64,000 nucleotides of DNA from CAIJXJ01 sp964445115 (GCA_964445115.1 CAYUJU010000003.1:1-64000), one strand, 5' to 3'; counted from the first letter of the stretch, positions 7,031 through 16,110 are shown. The notes: generated by a model from the sequence alone, not told the origin. Made by a program: numbers and translations.

Positions 7031-9427
7031 ATGACTGATTACGATTCCTCCAGTATCAAGATCCTCGAAGGCCTGGATGCCGTTCGCAAACGTCCCGGCA
7101 TGTACATCGGTGACACCTCCGATGGTTCCGGCCTGCACCACATGGTGTTCGAGGTGCTGGATAACGCCATTGACGAAGCGCTGGCAGGCCACTGCGACGA
7201 TATCAAGGTCATCATCCATCCGGATAACTCCATCAGCGTGTCCGACAACGGTCGCGGTATTCCGACAGATATCAAGGAGGATGACAAGCACGAGCCCAAG
7301 CGTTCGGCCGCGGAAATCGTGATGACCGAGCTGCACGCAGGCGGTAAGTTCGACCAGAATTCGTACAAGGTTTCCGGCGGTCTGCACGGCGTGGGGGTGT
7401 CGGTGGTCAACGCCCTTTCCGACTGGTTGCGGCTGAAAATCTATCGCAACGGCAAGGTGCACCAGATGGAGTTCCGTCGTGGGGTGCCAGTCGCTCCGCT
7501 GGCCGTGACTGGTACTTCCGAAAGGCGTGGTACTGAAGTCCACTTTCTGGCCGCAACCGAAACCTTTACCAATGTCGAATTTCACTTCGAGCTTCTGGCC
7601 AAGCGCATACGTGAACTGTCTTTCCTCAACAACGGTGTCAAGATCGAGCTGATCGACCAGCGCAACGGCAAAAGCGAAAACTTTGCCCATTCCGGCGGCG
7701 TTAAGGGGTTTGTCGAATACATGAATCGCAGCAAGACCGTGATGCATCCCAAAGCGTTCTATGCCATGGGCGAAAAGGATGGCATGACGGTCGAAGTGGC
7801 CATGCAGTGGAACGATTCGTACTCGGAAACGGTGCAGTGTTTTACCAACAATATCCCGCAACGGGATGGCGGTACGCACCTGACTGGCCTGCGGACGGCG
7901 ATGACACGGACGCTCAACAACTACATCGAGCAGAATGAACTGGCCAAGAAGGCCAAGGTCGACACCAGTGGCGACGACATGCGTGAAGGCCTGACCTGCG
8001 TACTGTCGGTCAAGGTACCTGAACCCAAGTTTTCGTCGCAGACCAAGGACAAGCTGGTGTCCTCCGAAGTGCAACCGGTGGTACAGGAAGTGGTCGCCGC
8101 CAAGTTGGCCGAATATCTGCTGGAAAACCCGATCGATGCCAAGACTATCTGCGGCAAGATCGTCGAAGCAGCGCGTGCCCGCGAAGCTGCCCGAAAGGCG
8201 CGCGAAATGACCCGTCGCAAGGGCGTGATGGATGGCCTGGGATTGCCAGGCAAGCTGGCCGACTGCCAGGAGCGCGACCCTTCCAAGTGCGAACTTTACC
8301 TGGTGGAGGGGGACTCCGCAGGCGGTTCTGCCAAGCAGGGGCGTGATCGCAAGTTCCAGGCGATCCTGCCGCTCAAGGGCAAGATCCTCAATGTGGAGAA
8401 AGCCCGCTTCGACAAGCTGTTGTCCTCGCAAGAAATTGCCACGCTGATCACCGCCCTCGGTACCAGCATCGGGAAAGACGATTTCAGTGCCGACAAACTG
8501 CGCTATCACCGCATCATCATCATGACCGACGCGGACGTCGACGGTGCTCACATCCGCACCCTGCTGCTGACGTTCTTCTACCGTCAGATGCCGGAACTGG
8601 TGGAGCGTGGCCACATCTACATCGCCCAGCCGCCGCTGTACAAGGTCAAGCAGGGGCGCGACGAACGCTACCTGAAGGACGAGCACGAACTCAATGAATA
8701 TCTGCTGCAATCGGCCCTGAACAACGCCGAGCTGACGACCAGCGAAGGCGGCAGGGTGATCGCCGGTGAAACGCTGGCTCAAATGGCTAAGGAAATGGTG
8801 ATGTCCGAGGCCATCGTCAAGCGTCTGGGGCCGTTGTACGACGAAGTGGTGCTGCGTGCCCTGCTCCACATTCCGGCGCTGGACTTGTCGGCCGATGCAT
8901 CGGCGGAGGCCGCAGCGCAGGCGTTGCGTGGTCAGCTCGCGGATTATGGCTGCGAGGTCGACGTGCGCATGGACCAGGAGACCGGCAGTTATCGCCTGGA
9001 AATCAACAAGTACCTGCACGGTAACCTGCAATGCAGTGTGGTCGACCCGGAACTGCTGCAAAGCGGCGACTATCGCCAGATTCGCAAAACGGCGGACATG
9101 CTGGACGGCCTGCTTGGCAATGGCGCGGTGATCAAGCGCGGCGAGAAGCAGCAGGCGGTCGCACAGTTCCAGCAGGCACTGGACTGGTTGCTGGGCGAAG
9201 CCAAGCAGGGCCTGAACATCCAACGATACAAAGGCTTGGGCGAAATGAACCCGGAACAGTTGTGGGAGACCACCATGGACCCGCAAGTACGTCGCCTGCT
9301 CAAGGTAAAAATCGAGGATGCCATTTCTGCCGACGAGATTTTTACGACGTTGATGGGGGATCAGGTGGAACCGCGGCGCGCGTTCATCGAGAGCAATGCC
9401 TTGCGGGCGGGGAATCTGGACGTATAA
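7031..9427 (+). CDS. gyrB: DNA gyrase subunit B
   Basis: GyrB is the ATPase subunit of gyrase, which introduces negative supercoils. The 798-residue protein has the GHKL ATPase domain (conserved DNAIDEALAGHCD and GGLHGVGVSVVNAL), the transducer domain, a TOPRIM domain (LVEGDSAGGSAKQGRDR and MTDADVDGAHIRTLLL) and the C-terminal YKGLGEMNPEQLWETTMDP region. Length is normal for Gram-negative GyrB, which carries an insert in the TOPRIM/tail part. The start follows a parS-like palindrome by 5 bp, so ParB occupancy could influence expression; that is inference. Confidence 0.97.
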   Translation: MTDYDSSSIKILEGLDAVRKRPGMYIGDTSDGSGLHHMVFEVLDNAIDEALAGHCDDIKVIIHPDNSISVSDNGRGIPTDIKEDDKHEPKRSAAEIVMTELHAGGKFDQNSYKVSGGLHGVGVSVVNALSDWLRLKIYRNGKVHQMEFRRGVPVAPLAVTGTSERRGTEVHFLAATETFTNVEFHFELLAKRIRELSFLNNGVKIELIDQRNGKSENFAHSGGVKGFVEYMNRSKTVMHPKAFYAMGEKDGMTVEVAMQWNDSYSETVQCFTNNIPQRDGGTHLTGLRTAMTRTLNNYIEQNELAKKAKVDTSGDDMREGLTCVLSVKVPEPKFSSQTKDKLVSSEVQPVVQEVVAAKLAEYLLENPIDAKTICGKIVEAARAREAARKAREMTRRKGVMDGLGLPGKLADCQERDPSKCELYLVEGDSAGGSAKQGRDRKFQAILPLKGKILNVEKARFDKLLSSQEIATLITALGTSIGKDDFSADKLRYHRIIIMTDADVDGAHIRTLLLTFFYRQMPELVERGHIYIAQPPLYKVKQGRDERYLKDEHELNEYLLQSALNNAELTTSEGGRVIAGETLAQMAKEMVMSEAIVKRLGPLYDEVVLRALLHIPALDLSADASAEAAAQALRGQLADYGCEVDVRMDQETGSYRLEINKYLHGNLQCSVVDPELLQSGDYRQIRKTADMLDGLLGNGAVIKRGEKQQAVAQFQQALDWLLGEAKQGLNIQRYKGLGEMNPEQLWETTMDPQVRRLLKVKIEDAISADEIFTTLMGDQVEPRRAFIESNALRAGNLDV

Positions 9428-9432
9428 ATTTT

Positions 9433-9463
9433 TTGCACAACCCCGGTAAAACGGTGCTAGGAT
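9433..9463 (+). promoter_or_regulatory. candidate promoter for the HU gene
   Basis: TTGCAC (9433-9438) and TAGGAT (9458-9463) resemble -35 and -10 elements. The 19-bp spacer is long, but TG at 9455-9456 gives an extended -10. The implied start lies about 120 bp upstream of the HU gene and leaves an untranslated leader. The leader has no recognisable riboswitch. A strong AGGAG ribosome-binding site lies at 9581-9585. Confidence 0.4.
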
Positions 9464-9591
9464 ACGCCGTATCCGCCTGGCGCGTTGTTGCAGACGGACG
9501 GAATTGGCTTGTTGCCGATGGGAGTGTCGGCGAGATGCAAGCGGGTTAATGACATGCAGGTATCTAAACTAAAACCTAACAGGAGTTACCA

Positions 9592-9864
9592 ATGAATAAA
9601 ACCGAACTGATTGACGCAATCGCCAAGCAATCCAACCTGAGCAAGGCTGATGCCGGCAGAGCGCTGAATGCACTGACCGATTCCATCACCGCTGCACTGA
9701 AGAAGGGTGACACTGTAACCCTGATCGGCTTCGGCACTTTCAAGGTGACCAAGCGTGCTGCTCGCACCGGTCGTAACCCGCAGACCGGCAAGGAAATCAA
9801 GATTGCCGCTCGCAAGGCCCCTGGCTTCACCGCTGGCAAGGCACTGAAGGACGCTGTCAACTAA
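9592..9864 (+). CDS. hupB: nucleoid-associated DNA-binding protein HU
   Basis: This 90-residue protein is an HU-family histone-like protein that bends and compacts DNA as a dimer. It starts MNKTELIDAIAK, has the helical dimer core, and the beta-arm signature GFGTFKVTKRAARTGRNPQ with the intercalating proline region (NPQTGKEI). It stands alone behind its own probable promoter and ends at a strong palindromic terminator. HU-beta versus HU-alpha cannot be settled from sequence alone, so the symbol is provisional. Confidence 0.95.
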   Translation: MNKTELIDAIAKQSNLSKADAGRALNALTDSITAALKKGDTVTLIGFGTFKVTKRAARTGRNPQTGKEIKIAARKAPGFTAGKALKDAVN

Positions 9865-9884
9865 GACGGTTGTTTCTCAGAGGT

Positions 9885-9912
9885 AAAAGGCCTGCATATG
9901 CAGGCCTTTTTA
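9885..9912. terminator. bidirectional intrinsic terminator after the HU gene
   Basis: AAAAGGCCTGCAT (9885-9897) and ATGCAGGCCTTTT (9898-9910) form one perfect 26-bp palindrome with A and T tracts on its two sides. It lies between the convergent HU and CZB-protein genes and could stop transcription from both. Confidence 0.85.
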
Positions 9913-9958
9913 TTTGTACTTCCTAGGGTTGAAAGTGCTTCTGATCCGCGTATTGCAG

Positions 9959-10387
9959 TCAGGATGAGGCCTTCAGATTGTTCGGGTGCAAGGCGTGTGC
10001 CAGCCACAGGTTGTGTGCCTGATGCATGTCCTGCAGACCTTCGTTTTCCAGCATTTGCAGCTGGCTCAGCACCGCCATCGACAGCTCGGACAGCTCGCGC
10101 AGGTGTAGCGTCAGATCCTCGATTCCGGCGCCGTCCTCGACCAGTTCCGCCAGTAACCTGCCCGACTCATGGAACTTGCAATGCGGTTCTTCCAGTTCAC
10201 GGAACGCCTGTCGCTCCTTGAACAACTGGCCGGCACCGTAATACCAGTGCCCCAGCCGGCAATCCTTGCAGGACATGGCCGGCAGACTCATGTATTTGCG
10301 GTGCATGGAGTCCTTGGGATAGGCCGCGACCTTCACCAGCTCACTTACCAGTTGCTTGCGCCATTGCACGTGGTCGATGGTGGCCAT
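9959..10387 (-). CDS. free-standing CZB (chemoreceptor zinc-binding) domain protein
   Basis: This 142-residue protein is almost entirely a CZB domain, a four-helix zinc-binding sensor best known at the ends of chemoreceptors and in the diguanylate cyclase DgcZ. Conserved elements are H6 with W9 (DHVQWRKQL), CRLGHWYYGAG (about residues 42-52) and PHCKFHESG (about 68-76), which supply the 3His/1Cys-type ligands. No output domain is attached. It starts 5 bp after the remains of an EAL-domain gene and is the last gene of the leftward cluster, so it probably served a c-di-GMP or chemotaxis partner. Partner identity is inference. Confidence 0.8.
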   Translation of the reverse strand: MATIDHVQWRKQLVSELVKVAAYPKDSMHRKYMSLPAMSCKDCRLGHWYYGAGQLFKERQAFRELEEPHCKFHESGRLLAELVEDGAGIEDLTLHLRELSELSMAVLSQLQMLENEGLQDMHQAHNLWLAHALHPNNLKASS

Positions 10388-10392
10388 GTGGA

Positions 10393-11024
10393 TCAGGCCG
10401 ATGGGCAGAGCCCTGACCAGCGGATATCTTCTTCCACGAAGGCGATGTATTGGTCGAGCGGCAAGGGCTTGCTGATCCAGTAGCCCTGGATCTTGGTGCA
10501 GCCAGCCTCAAGCAGGCGGTGGTACTGCTGATTCGTTTCGACGCCTTCGGCAATCACACTGATGCCGAGCTCGTGCGCCATGCGGATGGAGGACTCGACG
10601 ATGGTTGCGCTTTTATCCGACTCCATCATGCGGCCGACGATGCCCTGATCCAGCTTGATGCTTGTGCAGGAAGCTGGGAGGTCTCCAGCGTATCGAGGAT
10701 CAGGCGGGTGAAACGGTCGTTTTCGAAGTCTCTGGCGGAAGCGTTGAACGAGAGCGACAAGCTGTCCACATCCATCAGCACCATCAGGTCGTTCACCAGC
10801 TTGGGGAACATGTGGCGCGTCATCTGGGTGATCAGGGTGGACTGTTCTGCCAGGGGAATGAAGCGGTCGGGTGGAATCACCGTGCCATCCGGCTTCAGCC
10901 AACGCATCAGAGCCTCCGCACCGATCACTTTGCCCGTGATGAGCGAGATCTTGGGCTGGTAGTAAAAAGTGAATTGGTCCTGCTTGAGGCCATCGAGGAT
11001 ATCTGCTTCGGTCAGCTGCTTCAT
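10393..11024 (-). pseudogene. EAL-domain c-di-GMP phosphodiesterase gene, frameshifted with internal deletion
   Basis: The first 120 codons (from 11024) encode a normal EAL start: QPKISLITGKVIGAEALMRW with the EAL triad at residues 37-39, then LSFNASARDF. At about 10660-10664 the reading frame shifts. The remainder is read in another frame (IKLDQGIVGRMMES, then VIAEGVETNQQY and GYWISKPLPLDQYI) to a stop at 10393. Between the halves, about 45 residues expected in the family are absent, including the metal-binding ExxE and DDFG motifs. The original frame stops at 10626. As written, no active phosphodiesterase can be made. An assembly error is possible, since a gap lies 1.5 kb away. Confidence 0.8.
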
Positions 11025-11040
11025 GGAATGATAATGTGCG

Positions 11041-11655
11041 TCAGAATCCCAGAGAGGAGAGCAGGTCGTCGACTTCGTCCTGACCGCTCACCCCATCCTT
11101 GTCCGCCTTGATGGCCGGCCCTGCGGTCAGGCCTTCGGTGCGGATCAGCGAGTCGCTGGATTGCGGTGCGTACTCGCGCAGCAGTTCCAGCAGGATTTTC
11201 TCGATTTCGACCGCCGCATCGACGATCTTGTTCACCATCTGCCCTGCGACGTCGCGGAATTCCTGAGCTTCCATGATCTGCAACAGGTTGTGGTGCAGGA
11301 TCTCGGCGTTTGAGGCCAGTTCGCCTAGTTGTGAGACCGCTTCCTGTACCACGGCGTGTTGGGCCAGTTCAGGCGATTCAGCCAGTCGCCCGGCCAGGCT
11401 TGCGCACACCTCGCGCGAGGTGTCGGTCAGGGGCAGCGAGTTTTCCACAGCGCTGATGGTTTTCTCCGATGCTTCGTGCATGGTCTGGTCGATGAAACCC
11501 AGACGTTCGCGCGCGTCTGGCATGGTTGCGGCACTTTGTTCCAGGCCCTTGACGTGACCGAGTTCCTTCAGCAGTTTGTGCAGGGTGGCGGCAGCCTTGC
11601 CGATTTTCTCTACCTTGGCGGCGGAAAGCGCCGGATCAGATTTGCGCGTGGTCAT
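11041..11655 (-). CDS. cheZ: protein phosphatase CheZ
   Basis: CheZ dephosphorylates CheY-P in chemotaxis. The 204-residue protein is helical, with the catalytic segment AQEFRDVAGQMV, in which D135 and Q139 correspond to the D143/Q147 pair of E. coli CheZ. It ends in GQDEVDDLLSSLGF, the flexible tail that binds CheY-P. The start at 11655 (MTTRKSDP) is preferred to an in-frame upstream start that overlaps the DUF3426 gene. No other chemotaxis gene is in the window, so this is an orphan cheZ, between the DUF3426 gene (13 bp upstream) and a broken EAL gene (16 bp downstream). Confidence 0.88.
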   Translation of the reverse strand: MTTRKSDPALSAAKVEKIGKAAATLHKLLKELGHVKGLEQSAATMPDARERLGFIDQTMHEASEKTISAVENSLPLTDTSREVCASLAGRLAESPELAQHAVVQEAVSQLGELASNAEILHHNLLQIMEAQEFRDVAGQMVNKIVDAAVEIEKILLELLREYAPQSSDSLIRTEGLTAGPAIKADKDGVSGQDEVDDLLSSLGF

Positions 11656-11668
11656 AAGCGGGATCTTC

Positions 11669-12936
11669 TCAGGGATAAGTGATGTAGACGCGGTACCCGG
11701 CAGCCTTGAGCTCACCGGTCGTGATGGCCAGTTTGACATGCACCTCGCCGCCGGCAGCGATGCCCTGCGCGATGGCCGTCGTGGCTGGGAGATATTCCGC
11801 CGGGGCAAACGTGCGCCGCAGCACGGCGTGATCTTCCATATCCGTCAGGGTCAATTCGAGATCGGGATAAGCCTGCGCGTAGGGGGCCTGATTGATGAGC
11901 GTGGTGGTGAGCCGCACGACCTCCTGATGGGTCTCATCCTCCAGCAGTTCCGAATCATCGATACTGATCAGCTCGATATGTCTGGGCAGCGCGATTTTGC
12001 AGCCCAGATGGGCACAAGCACGTTCCAGCAACGGCTTCACTTGAGGGATACGCACCGACAGTTCGGTACGGAAAAAGTAAGCCAGTTGCGCCGCCATCAG
12101 GAGCAGCAGCACAAGCGCCATGAGCGATGCCAGCCAGCCCCAGCGGCGCGATTTCGCCGGTTTCTGCTCCAGAAACGAAGGTCGTTGACGGATTCCGGCT
12201 TCGGCACGCACCATGCTGGGCGTTGGCNNNNNNNNNNNNNNNNNNNNNNNNNNNNNNNNNNNNNNNNNNNNNNNNNNNNNNNNNNNNNNNNNNNNNNNNN
12301 NNNNNNNNNNNNNNNNNNNNNNNNNNNAAACGAAGGTCGTTGACGGATTCCGGCTTCGGCACGCACCATGCTGGGCGTTGGCTCAGGCTCAGGCTCGGCG
12401 GTGGGTGCGTCGAGCAGGTCCGGGTCTATCAGGGAGGGGTAAGCGTTTTCTTCGGCAGAGGGTTCGGGGTTATCCTGCGACAGCGAGGCCTCATCTGCCG
12501 GGGCCTCTATCGTGTCAGTTGGGTCCTCCGAGGGGGCTTCCAGTTCGAAATCTAGAGGCTGGGCGGCAATGGCGCTCAAGGCTGCCTGGTCGAGTGCTGT
12601 GTCATCCGCCATTGACGCGTCGAGCGGTGCGTCATCATCTGGCTGTTCCGTCGGTTCCTCGGGAGGTGGCGTATCCTCGGCGACGGAGACGGGTGAGGTT
12701 GCTTCCTCACCGAGATGGGGCTCGATGGCATCGGCCTCTGGCAGCGATATGAGGTCCTGCGAGGCGACCTCTTCTACGGCGCCCTCTGTCGCCGTATTTG
12801 CTTCTGACAGGTGCTCGAGTGCATTGAAAACGTACTGGCAATGGCCGCAGCGGACGTCGCCACGATGCGCTGCCAGCTGTTCCGGCTTGACGATGAACGC
12901 CGTCCGGCACTGCGGGCAGGTCGTGACCAGATTCAC
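11669..12936 (-). CDS. DUF3426 zinc-ribbon membrane protein (interrupted by assembly gap)
   Basis: The N-terminus has an MJ0042-type zinc ribbon (Cys 7, 10, 30, 33: CPQC and CGHC). A long acidic Glu/Asp/Pro linker follows (about residues 45-190), then a single membrane helix (about 214-237) and a C-terminal DUF3426 domain. The gene is broken by 100 Ns (12228-12327). The 55 bp before the gap equals the 55 bp after it; removing the Ns and one copy (155 bp) restores one 370-residue frame. It overlaps the prmA stop codon by 4 bp. Family members commonly follow prmA in Betaproteobacteria; the function is unknown. Confidence 0.85.
12228..12327. other. assembly gap (100 N) flanked by identical 55-bp ends
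   Basis: Exactly 100 Ns, a conventional placeholder for unknown size, interrupt the DUF3426 gene. Bases 12173-12227 and 12328-12382 are identical, which indicates two contig ends that overlap and were not merged. Collapsing them leaves the reading frame intact, so probably nothing is missing here. Confidence 0.9.
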
Positions 12937-13823
12937 CGCTTGGTCCCGGTCAGCAGTGACCAGTTGTCCATGAACAGGGGCGGGTTCATGTTAAACCAGG
13001 GGGCATAGCATGCGCTCACTTCTTCCGCTTGCTCTGCCAGCACGCCGGATAGCACGATACGGCCACCACTACGGCAATAGCCTGACAACGCGGGTGCCAG
13101 CAGCTTGAGCGGGCTCGACAGGATGTTGGCGACAACGACATCGACTTCCGTCGGCTGCATGTCGTCCGGCAATACGAAATCGACCTCGGATGCCAGATTG
13201 TTGTCCGCGTTGTAGCGACTGGCCACCATGGCCTGCGGGTCGATATCCACCCCTAGTACACTGCCCGCCCCCAGTCGCTTGGCCGCGATGGCGAGGATGC
13301 CGGAGCCGCAACCGTAGTCAAGCACCGATTCCCCGGTGCGCAGATGGTCGGCCAGCCAAGCCAGGCAAAGATGCGTGGTGGGATGGCTGCCGGTCCCGAA
13401 GGCGAGGCCTGGGTCCAGCACGATATTCAGGGCCTTGGGGTTGGGTGCCACGTGCCAGGATGGGACGATCCACAAGTCGTCACGGATGCGGATGGGGTCG
13501 AACTGGGATTGCGTGGCGCGCACCCAGTCCTGTTCCTCGACGCGTTCGACACTGTAGTTGAGACCTGTCTGCCCGGTGGTTTCTTCTAGCGCCTGCATCA
13601 CAGTCCGAAGGTCGGCATCGGCGTCGAACAGGGCGCTGACGACGTTGTGCTGCCACATGCCCGGCGGCGGTTCGCCTGGCTCACCGAAAATGGGCTTTTC
13701 GTCGTCGGTTTGCGCGTCAGCGTCTTCGATGCTGGAGGAGAGCGCCCCGAGCTCCATCAGGGCCTCGCTCAGAATTTCGGCAGTCTCCTCCCCTGCCTGG
13801 ATTTTCAGGGACTGCCAGGCCAT
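12933..13823 (-). CDS. prmA: ribosomal protein L11 methyltransferase
   Basis: PrmA trimethylates ribosomal protein L11 using S-adenosylmethionine. The 296-residue protein has the usual N-terminal substrate domain and a Rossmann methyltransferase domain with DPGLAFGTGSHPTT (about residues 137-150), LDYGCGSGILAIAA (about 168-181) and VVANIL. It overlaps accC by one base (TAATG) and the DUF3426 gene by four, indicating coupled translation in the aroQ-accB-accC-prmA operon. Confidence 0.96.
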   Translation of the reverse strand: MAWQSLKIQAGEETAEILSEALMELGALSSSIEDADAQTDDEKPIFGEPGEPPPGMWQHNVVSALFDADADLRTVMQALEETTGQTGLNYSVERVEEQDWVRATQSQFDPIRIRDDLWIVPSWHVAPNPKALNIVLDPGLAFGTGSHPTTHLCLAWLADHLRTGESVLDYGCGSGILAIAAKRLGAGSVLGVDIDPQAMVASRYNADNNLASEVDFVLPDDMQPTEVDVVVANILSSPLKLLAPALSGYCRSGGRIVLSGVLAEQAEEVSACYAPWFNMNPPLFMDNWSLLTGTKR

Positions 13824-15172
13824 TATTTCCCGTGAATCCCGAGTTTGTTTTCCAGGTAATGAATGCTGATGCCACCCTGGTGGAAGGCCGCATCGTTCAT
13901 CAGTTCCACATGCAGCGGAATGTTGGTCTTGATGCCTTCGACCACCATTTCGGACAGTGCAATTCTCATCCGTGCAATGGCTTGCTCACGGGTGTCGCCC
14001 AGCGTCAGCAGCTTGCCGATCATGGAATCGTAATGCGGTGGCACCATGTAGTTCTGGTAGGCATGGGTATCCACGCGTACGCCAGGGCCGCCGGGCATAT
14101 GGAAGCCGGTGATTCGGCCGGGTGACGGCACGAAGGTATGCGAGTCTTCCGCATTGATACGGCACTCGATGGCGTGCCCGCGGAGCTTGATGTCCTTCTG
14201 CTTGAACGGCAGTTTTTCGCCGGCCGCTACGCGCAATTGTGTCTGCACGATGTCGATGCCGGTGACCAGTTCCGTGACCGGGTGCTCGACCTGCACGCGG
14301 GTGTTCATTTCGATGAAATAGAACTCGCCGTTTTCGTACAGGAACTCGAACGTACCCGCACCGCGATAGCCGATCGTACGACAGGCTTCGGCGCAACGCT
14401 CGCCGATGGTGGCGATCAGTTCGCGGTCGACGCCGGGCGCCGGGGCTTCTTCCAGAATCTTTTGGTGACGACGCTGCATGGAACAGTCGCGCTCACCCAG
14501 ATACACCGCGTTGCCGTGCTCGTCGGCCAGTACCTGAATTTCGATGTGGCGCGGTTGGGTCAGGAACTTTTCCATGTACACGGTCGGGTTGCCAAACGCA
14601 GCCTGTGCTTCGGCCTTGGTCATGTTGACCGAACTCAGCAGCGCTGCTTCGGTGTGGACAACGCGCATGCCGCGCCCGCCGCCACCGCCGGCTGCCTTGA
14701 TGATGACCGGGTACCCGATCTGCTTGGCCATGCGCAGGGTTTCGTCCGGGTCGTCGCCCAGTGCGCCGTCGGAGCCGGGCACGCAGGGCACGCCCGCCTT
14801 CTTCATGGCGTCCTTGGCGCTGACCTTGTCGCCCATCAGGCGGATGGTGTCGGCACGCGGGCCGATGAACACAAACCCGCTCTGCTCGACGCGTTCCGCG
14901 AAATCAGCATTTTCGGAAAGGAAGCCATAACCGGGGTGAATCGCCTCGGCGTCGGTGACTTCCGCCGCGCTGATCACTGCGGGAATGTTCAGGTAGCTCT
15001 GGCCGGACGGGGCCGGGCCGATACAGACGGATTCATCCGCCAGCTTGACGTATTTGGCTTCACGGTCGGCCTCGGAGTGCACGGCCACCGTCTTGATGCC
15101 CAGTTCGCGGCAGGCGCGCTGGATGCGCAGGGCAATTTCGCCTCTGTTCGCAATGAGGACTTTCTCAAACAT
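13823..15172 (-). CDS. accC: acetyl-CoA carboxylase, biotin carboxylase subunit
   Basis: AccC carboxylates the biotin on AccB with ATP and bicarbonate, the first half-reaction of fatty acid synthesis. The 449-residue protein starts MFEKVLIANRGEIALRI. It has the ATP-grasp glycine loop KAAGGGGGRGMR (about residues 159-170), the metal-binding EMNTRVQVEHPVTE segment (about 287-300) and the usual C-terminal domain. It lies 15 bp downstream of accB. Confidence 0.97.
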   Translation of the reverse strand: MFEKVLIANRGEIALRIQRACRELGIKTVAVHSEADREAKYVKLADESVCIGPAPSGQSYLNIPAVISAAEVTDAEAIHPGYGFLSENADFAERVEQSGFVFIGPRADTIRLMGDKVSAKDAMKKAGVPCVPGSDGALGDDPDETLRMAKQIGYPVIIKAAGGGGGRGMRVVHTEAALLSSVNMTKAEAQAAFGNPTVYMEKFLTQPRHIEIQVLADEHGNAVYLGERDCSMQRRHQKILEEAPAPGVDRELIATIGERCAEACRTIGYRGAGTFEFLYENGEFYFIEMNTRVQVEHPVTELVTGIDIVQTQLRVAAGEKLPFKQKDIKLRGHAIECRINAEDSHTFVPSPGRITGFHMPGGPGVRVDTHAYQNYMVPPHYDSMIGKLLTLGDTREQAIARMRIALSEMVVEGIKTNIPLHVELMNDAAFHQGGISIHYLENKLGIHGK

Positions 15173-15187
15173 GGGAAACCCCTCTTG

Positions 15188-15643
15188 TTAACCGATGATG
15201 AACAGCGGTTCGCCGTATTCCACGGGATGGCCGTTCTCAACCAGGATGGCCTTGATCACGCCGCCCTTGTCGGCTTCGATTTCGTTCAGCAGCTTCATGG
15301 CTTCGATAATGCACAGCGTATCGCCGGCGGACACAGTCGAGCCGACCTCGACGAAAGGCTTGGCATCCGGAGACGGGGAGCGGTAGAACGTCCCGACCAT
15401 CGGTGACTTGACCACATGGCCGTCGATCACCGGGGCGGCTGCTTCGCCTGCCGTGGCGGCCGGGGCCGCAGCAGGTGCGGCCGCCGGCGCCATGGGGGCT
15501 GCCATATAGGTGGGGGCGGCGAATTGCATGCCGGCCGGTTGGCGGCTGATGCGGACCTTTTCCTCGCCTTCGGTCAATTCGAGTTCGGAGATGCCGGACT
15601 CTTCGACCAGATCGATCAGTTTCTTCAGTTTGCGCAGATCCAT
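15188..15643 (-). CDS. accB: acetyl-CoA carboxylase biotin carboxyl carrier protein
   Basis: AccB carries the biotin that shuttles CO2 between biotin carboxylase and carboxyltransferase. The 151-residue protein starts MDLRKLKKLIDLVEESGI and has an Ala/Pro-rich flexible linker (about residues 45-80). The biotinyl domain carries the modified lysine in EAMKLLNEI. It lies 14 bp downstream of aroQ and 15 bp upstream of accC, the standard aroQ-accB-accC order. Confidence 0.97.
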   Translation of the reverse strand: MDLRKLKKLIDLVEESGISELELTEGEEKVRISRQPAGMQFAAPTYMAAPMAPAAAPAAAPAATAGEAAAPVIDGHVVKSPMVGTFYRSPSPDAKPFVEVGSTVSAGDTLCIIEAMKLLNEIEADKGGVIKAILVENGHPVEYGEPLFIIG

Positions 15644-15657
15644 GGAAATTCCTCTGA

Positions 15658-16110
15658 CTAGGCTTTATTAATTGTGTTGAGTACGTAATCCATCGCCAGC
15701 GCATAACCTTGCGCGCCCAGACCACAGATGACGCCGACGGCGATGTCGGAGAAATACGAGTGGTGGCGGAAGGCCTCGCGAGCGTGGACGTTGGAAAGAT
15801 GGACTTCGATGAACGGAACCTTGACCGCCGACAGGGCGTCGCGCAGGGCGACGGAAGTATGGGTAAAGGCGGCAGGGTTGATGATGACGAAATCGACCGG
15901 GTTGGTCGCCAGGGCCTGCACTTTGCCGACCAGCTCAGCCTCGCTGTTGCTTTGGAAGGTTTCTACACTCACGCCGGCAGCGTTTCCGCGTGCGCTCAAC
16001 GTGCGGTTGATGTCTTCCAGGGTAACGTTGCCGTAATGCTGCGGCTCGCGTACCCCGAGCAGGTTCAGGTTGGGGCCGTGCAATACAAGGATCTTCTTGT
16101 TTTCAGCCAT
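15658..16110 (-). CDS. aroQ: type II 3-dehydroquinate dehydratase
   Basis: AroQ dehydrates 3-dehydroquinate in the shikimate pathway. The 150-residue protein has the type II signature HGPNLNLLGVREPQHYG (about residues 10-26) with the catalytic tyrosine, and NPAAFTHTSVALRDAL (about 78-93) and EVHLSNVHAREAFRHHS (about 102-118). It is the first gene of the leftward operon. The 110-bp stretch upstream (16111-16220) should hold the promoter, but I see no clear consensus there. Confidence 0.96.
   Translation of the reverse strand: MAENKKILVLHGPNLNLLGVREPQHYGNVTLEDINRTLSARGNAAGVSVETFQSNSEAELVGKVQALATNPVDFVIINPAAFTHTSVALRDALSAVKVPFIEVHLSNVHAREAFRHHSYFSDIAVGVICGLGAQGYALAMDYVLNTINKA

Noticed and set aside
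11656..11808. Longer N-terminus for CheZ
   Set aside because: The added 51 residues overlap the DUF3426 coding sequence and have shadow-frame composition; the family N-terminus fits 11655.
12173..12382. 55-bp direct repeat as a genuine duplication
   Set aside because: The two copies abut the two sides of a 100-N placeholder and both are needed only once for an intact gene.
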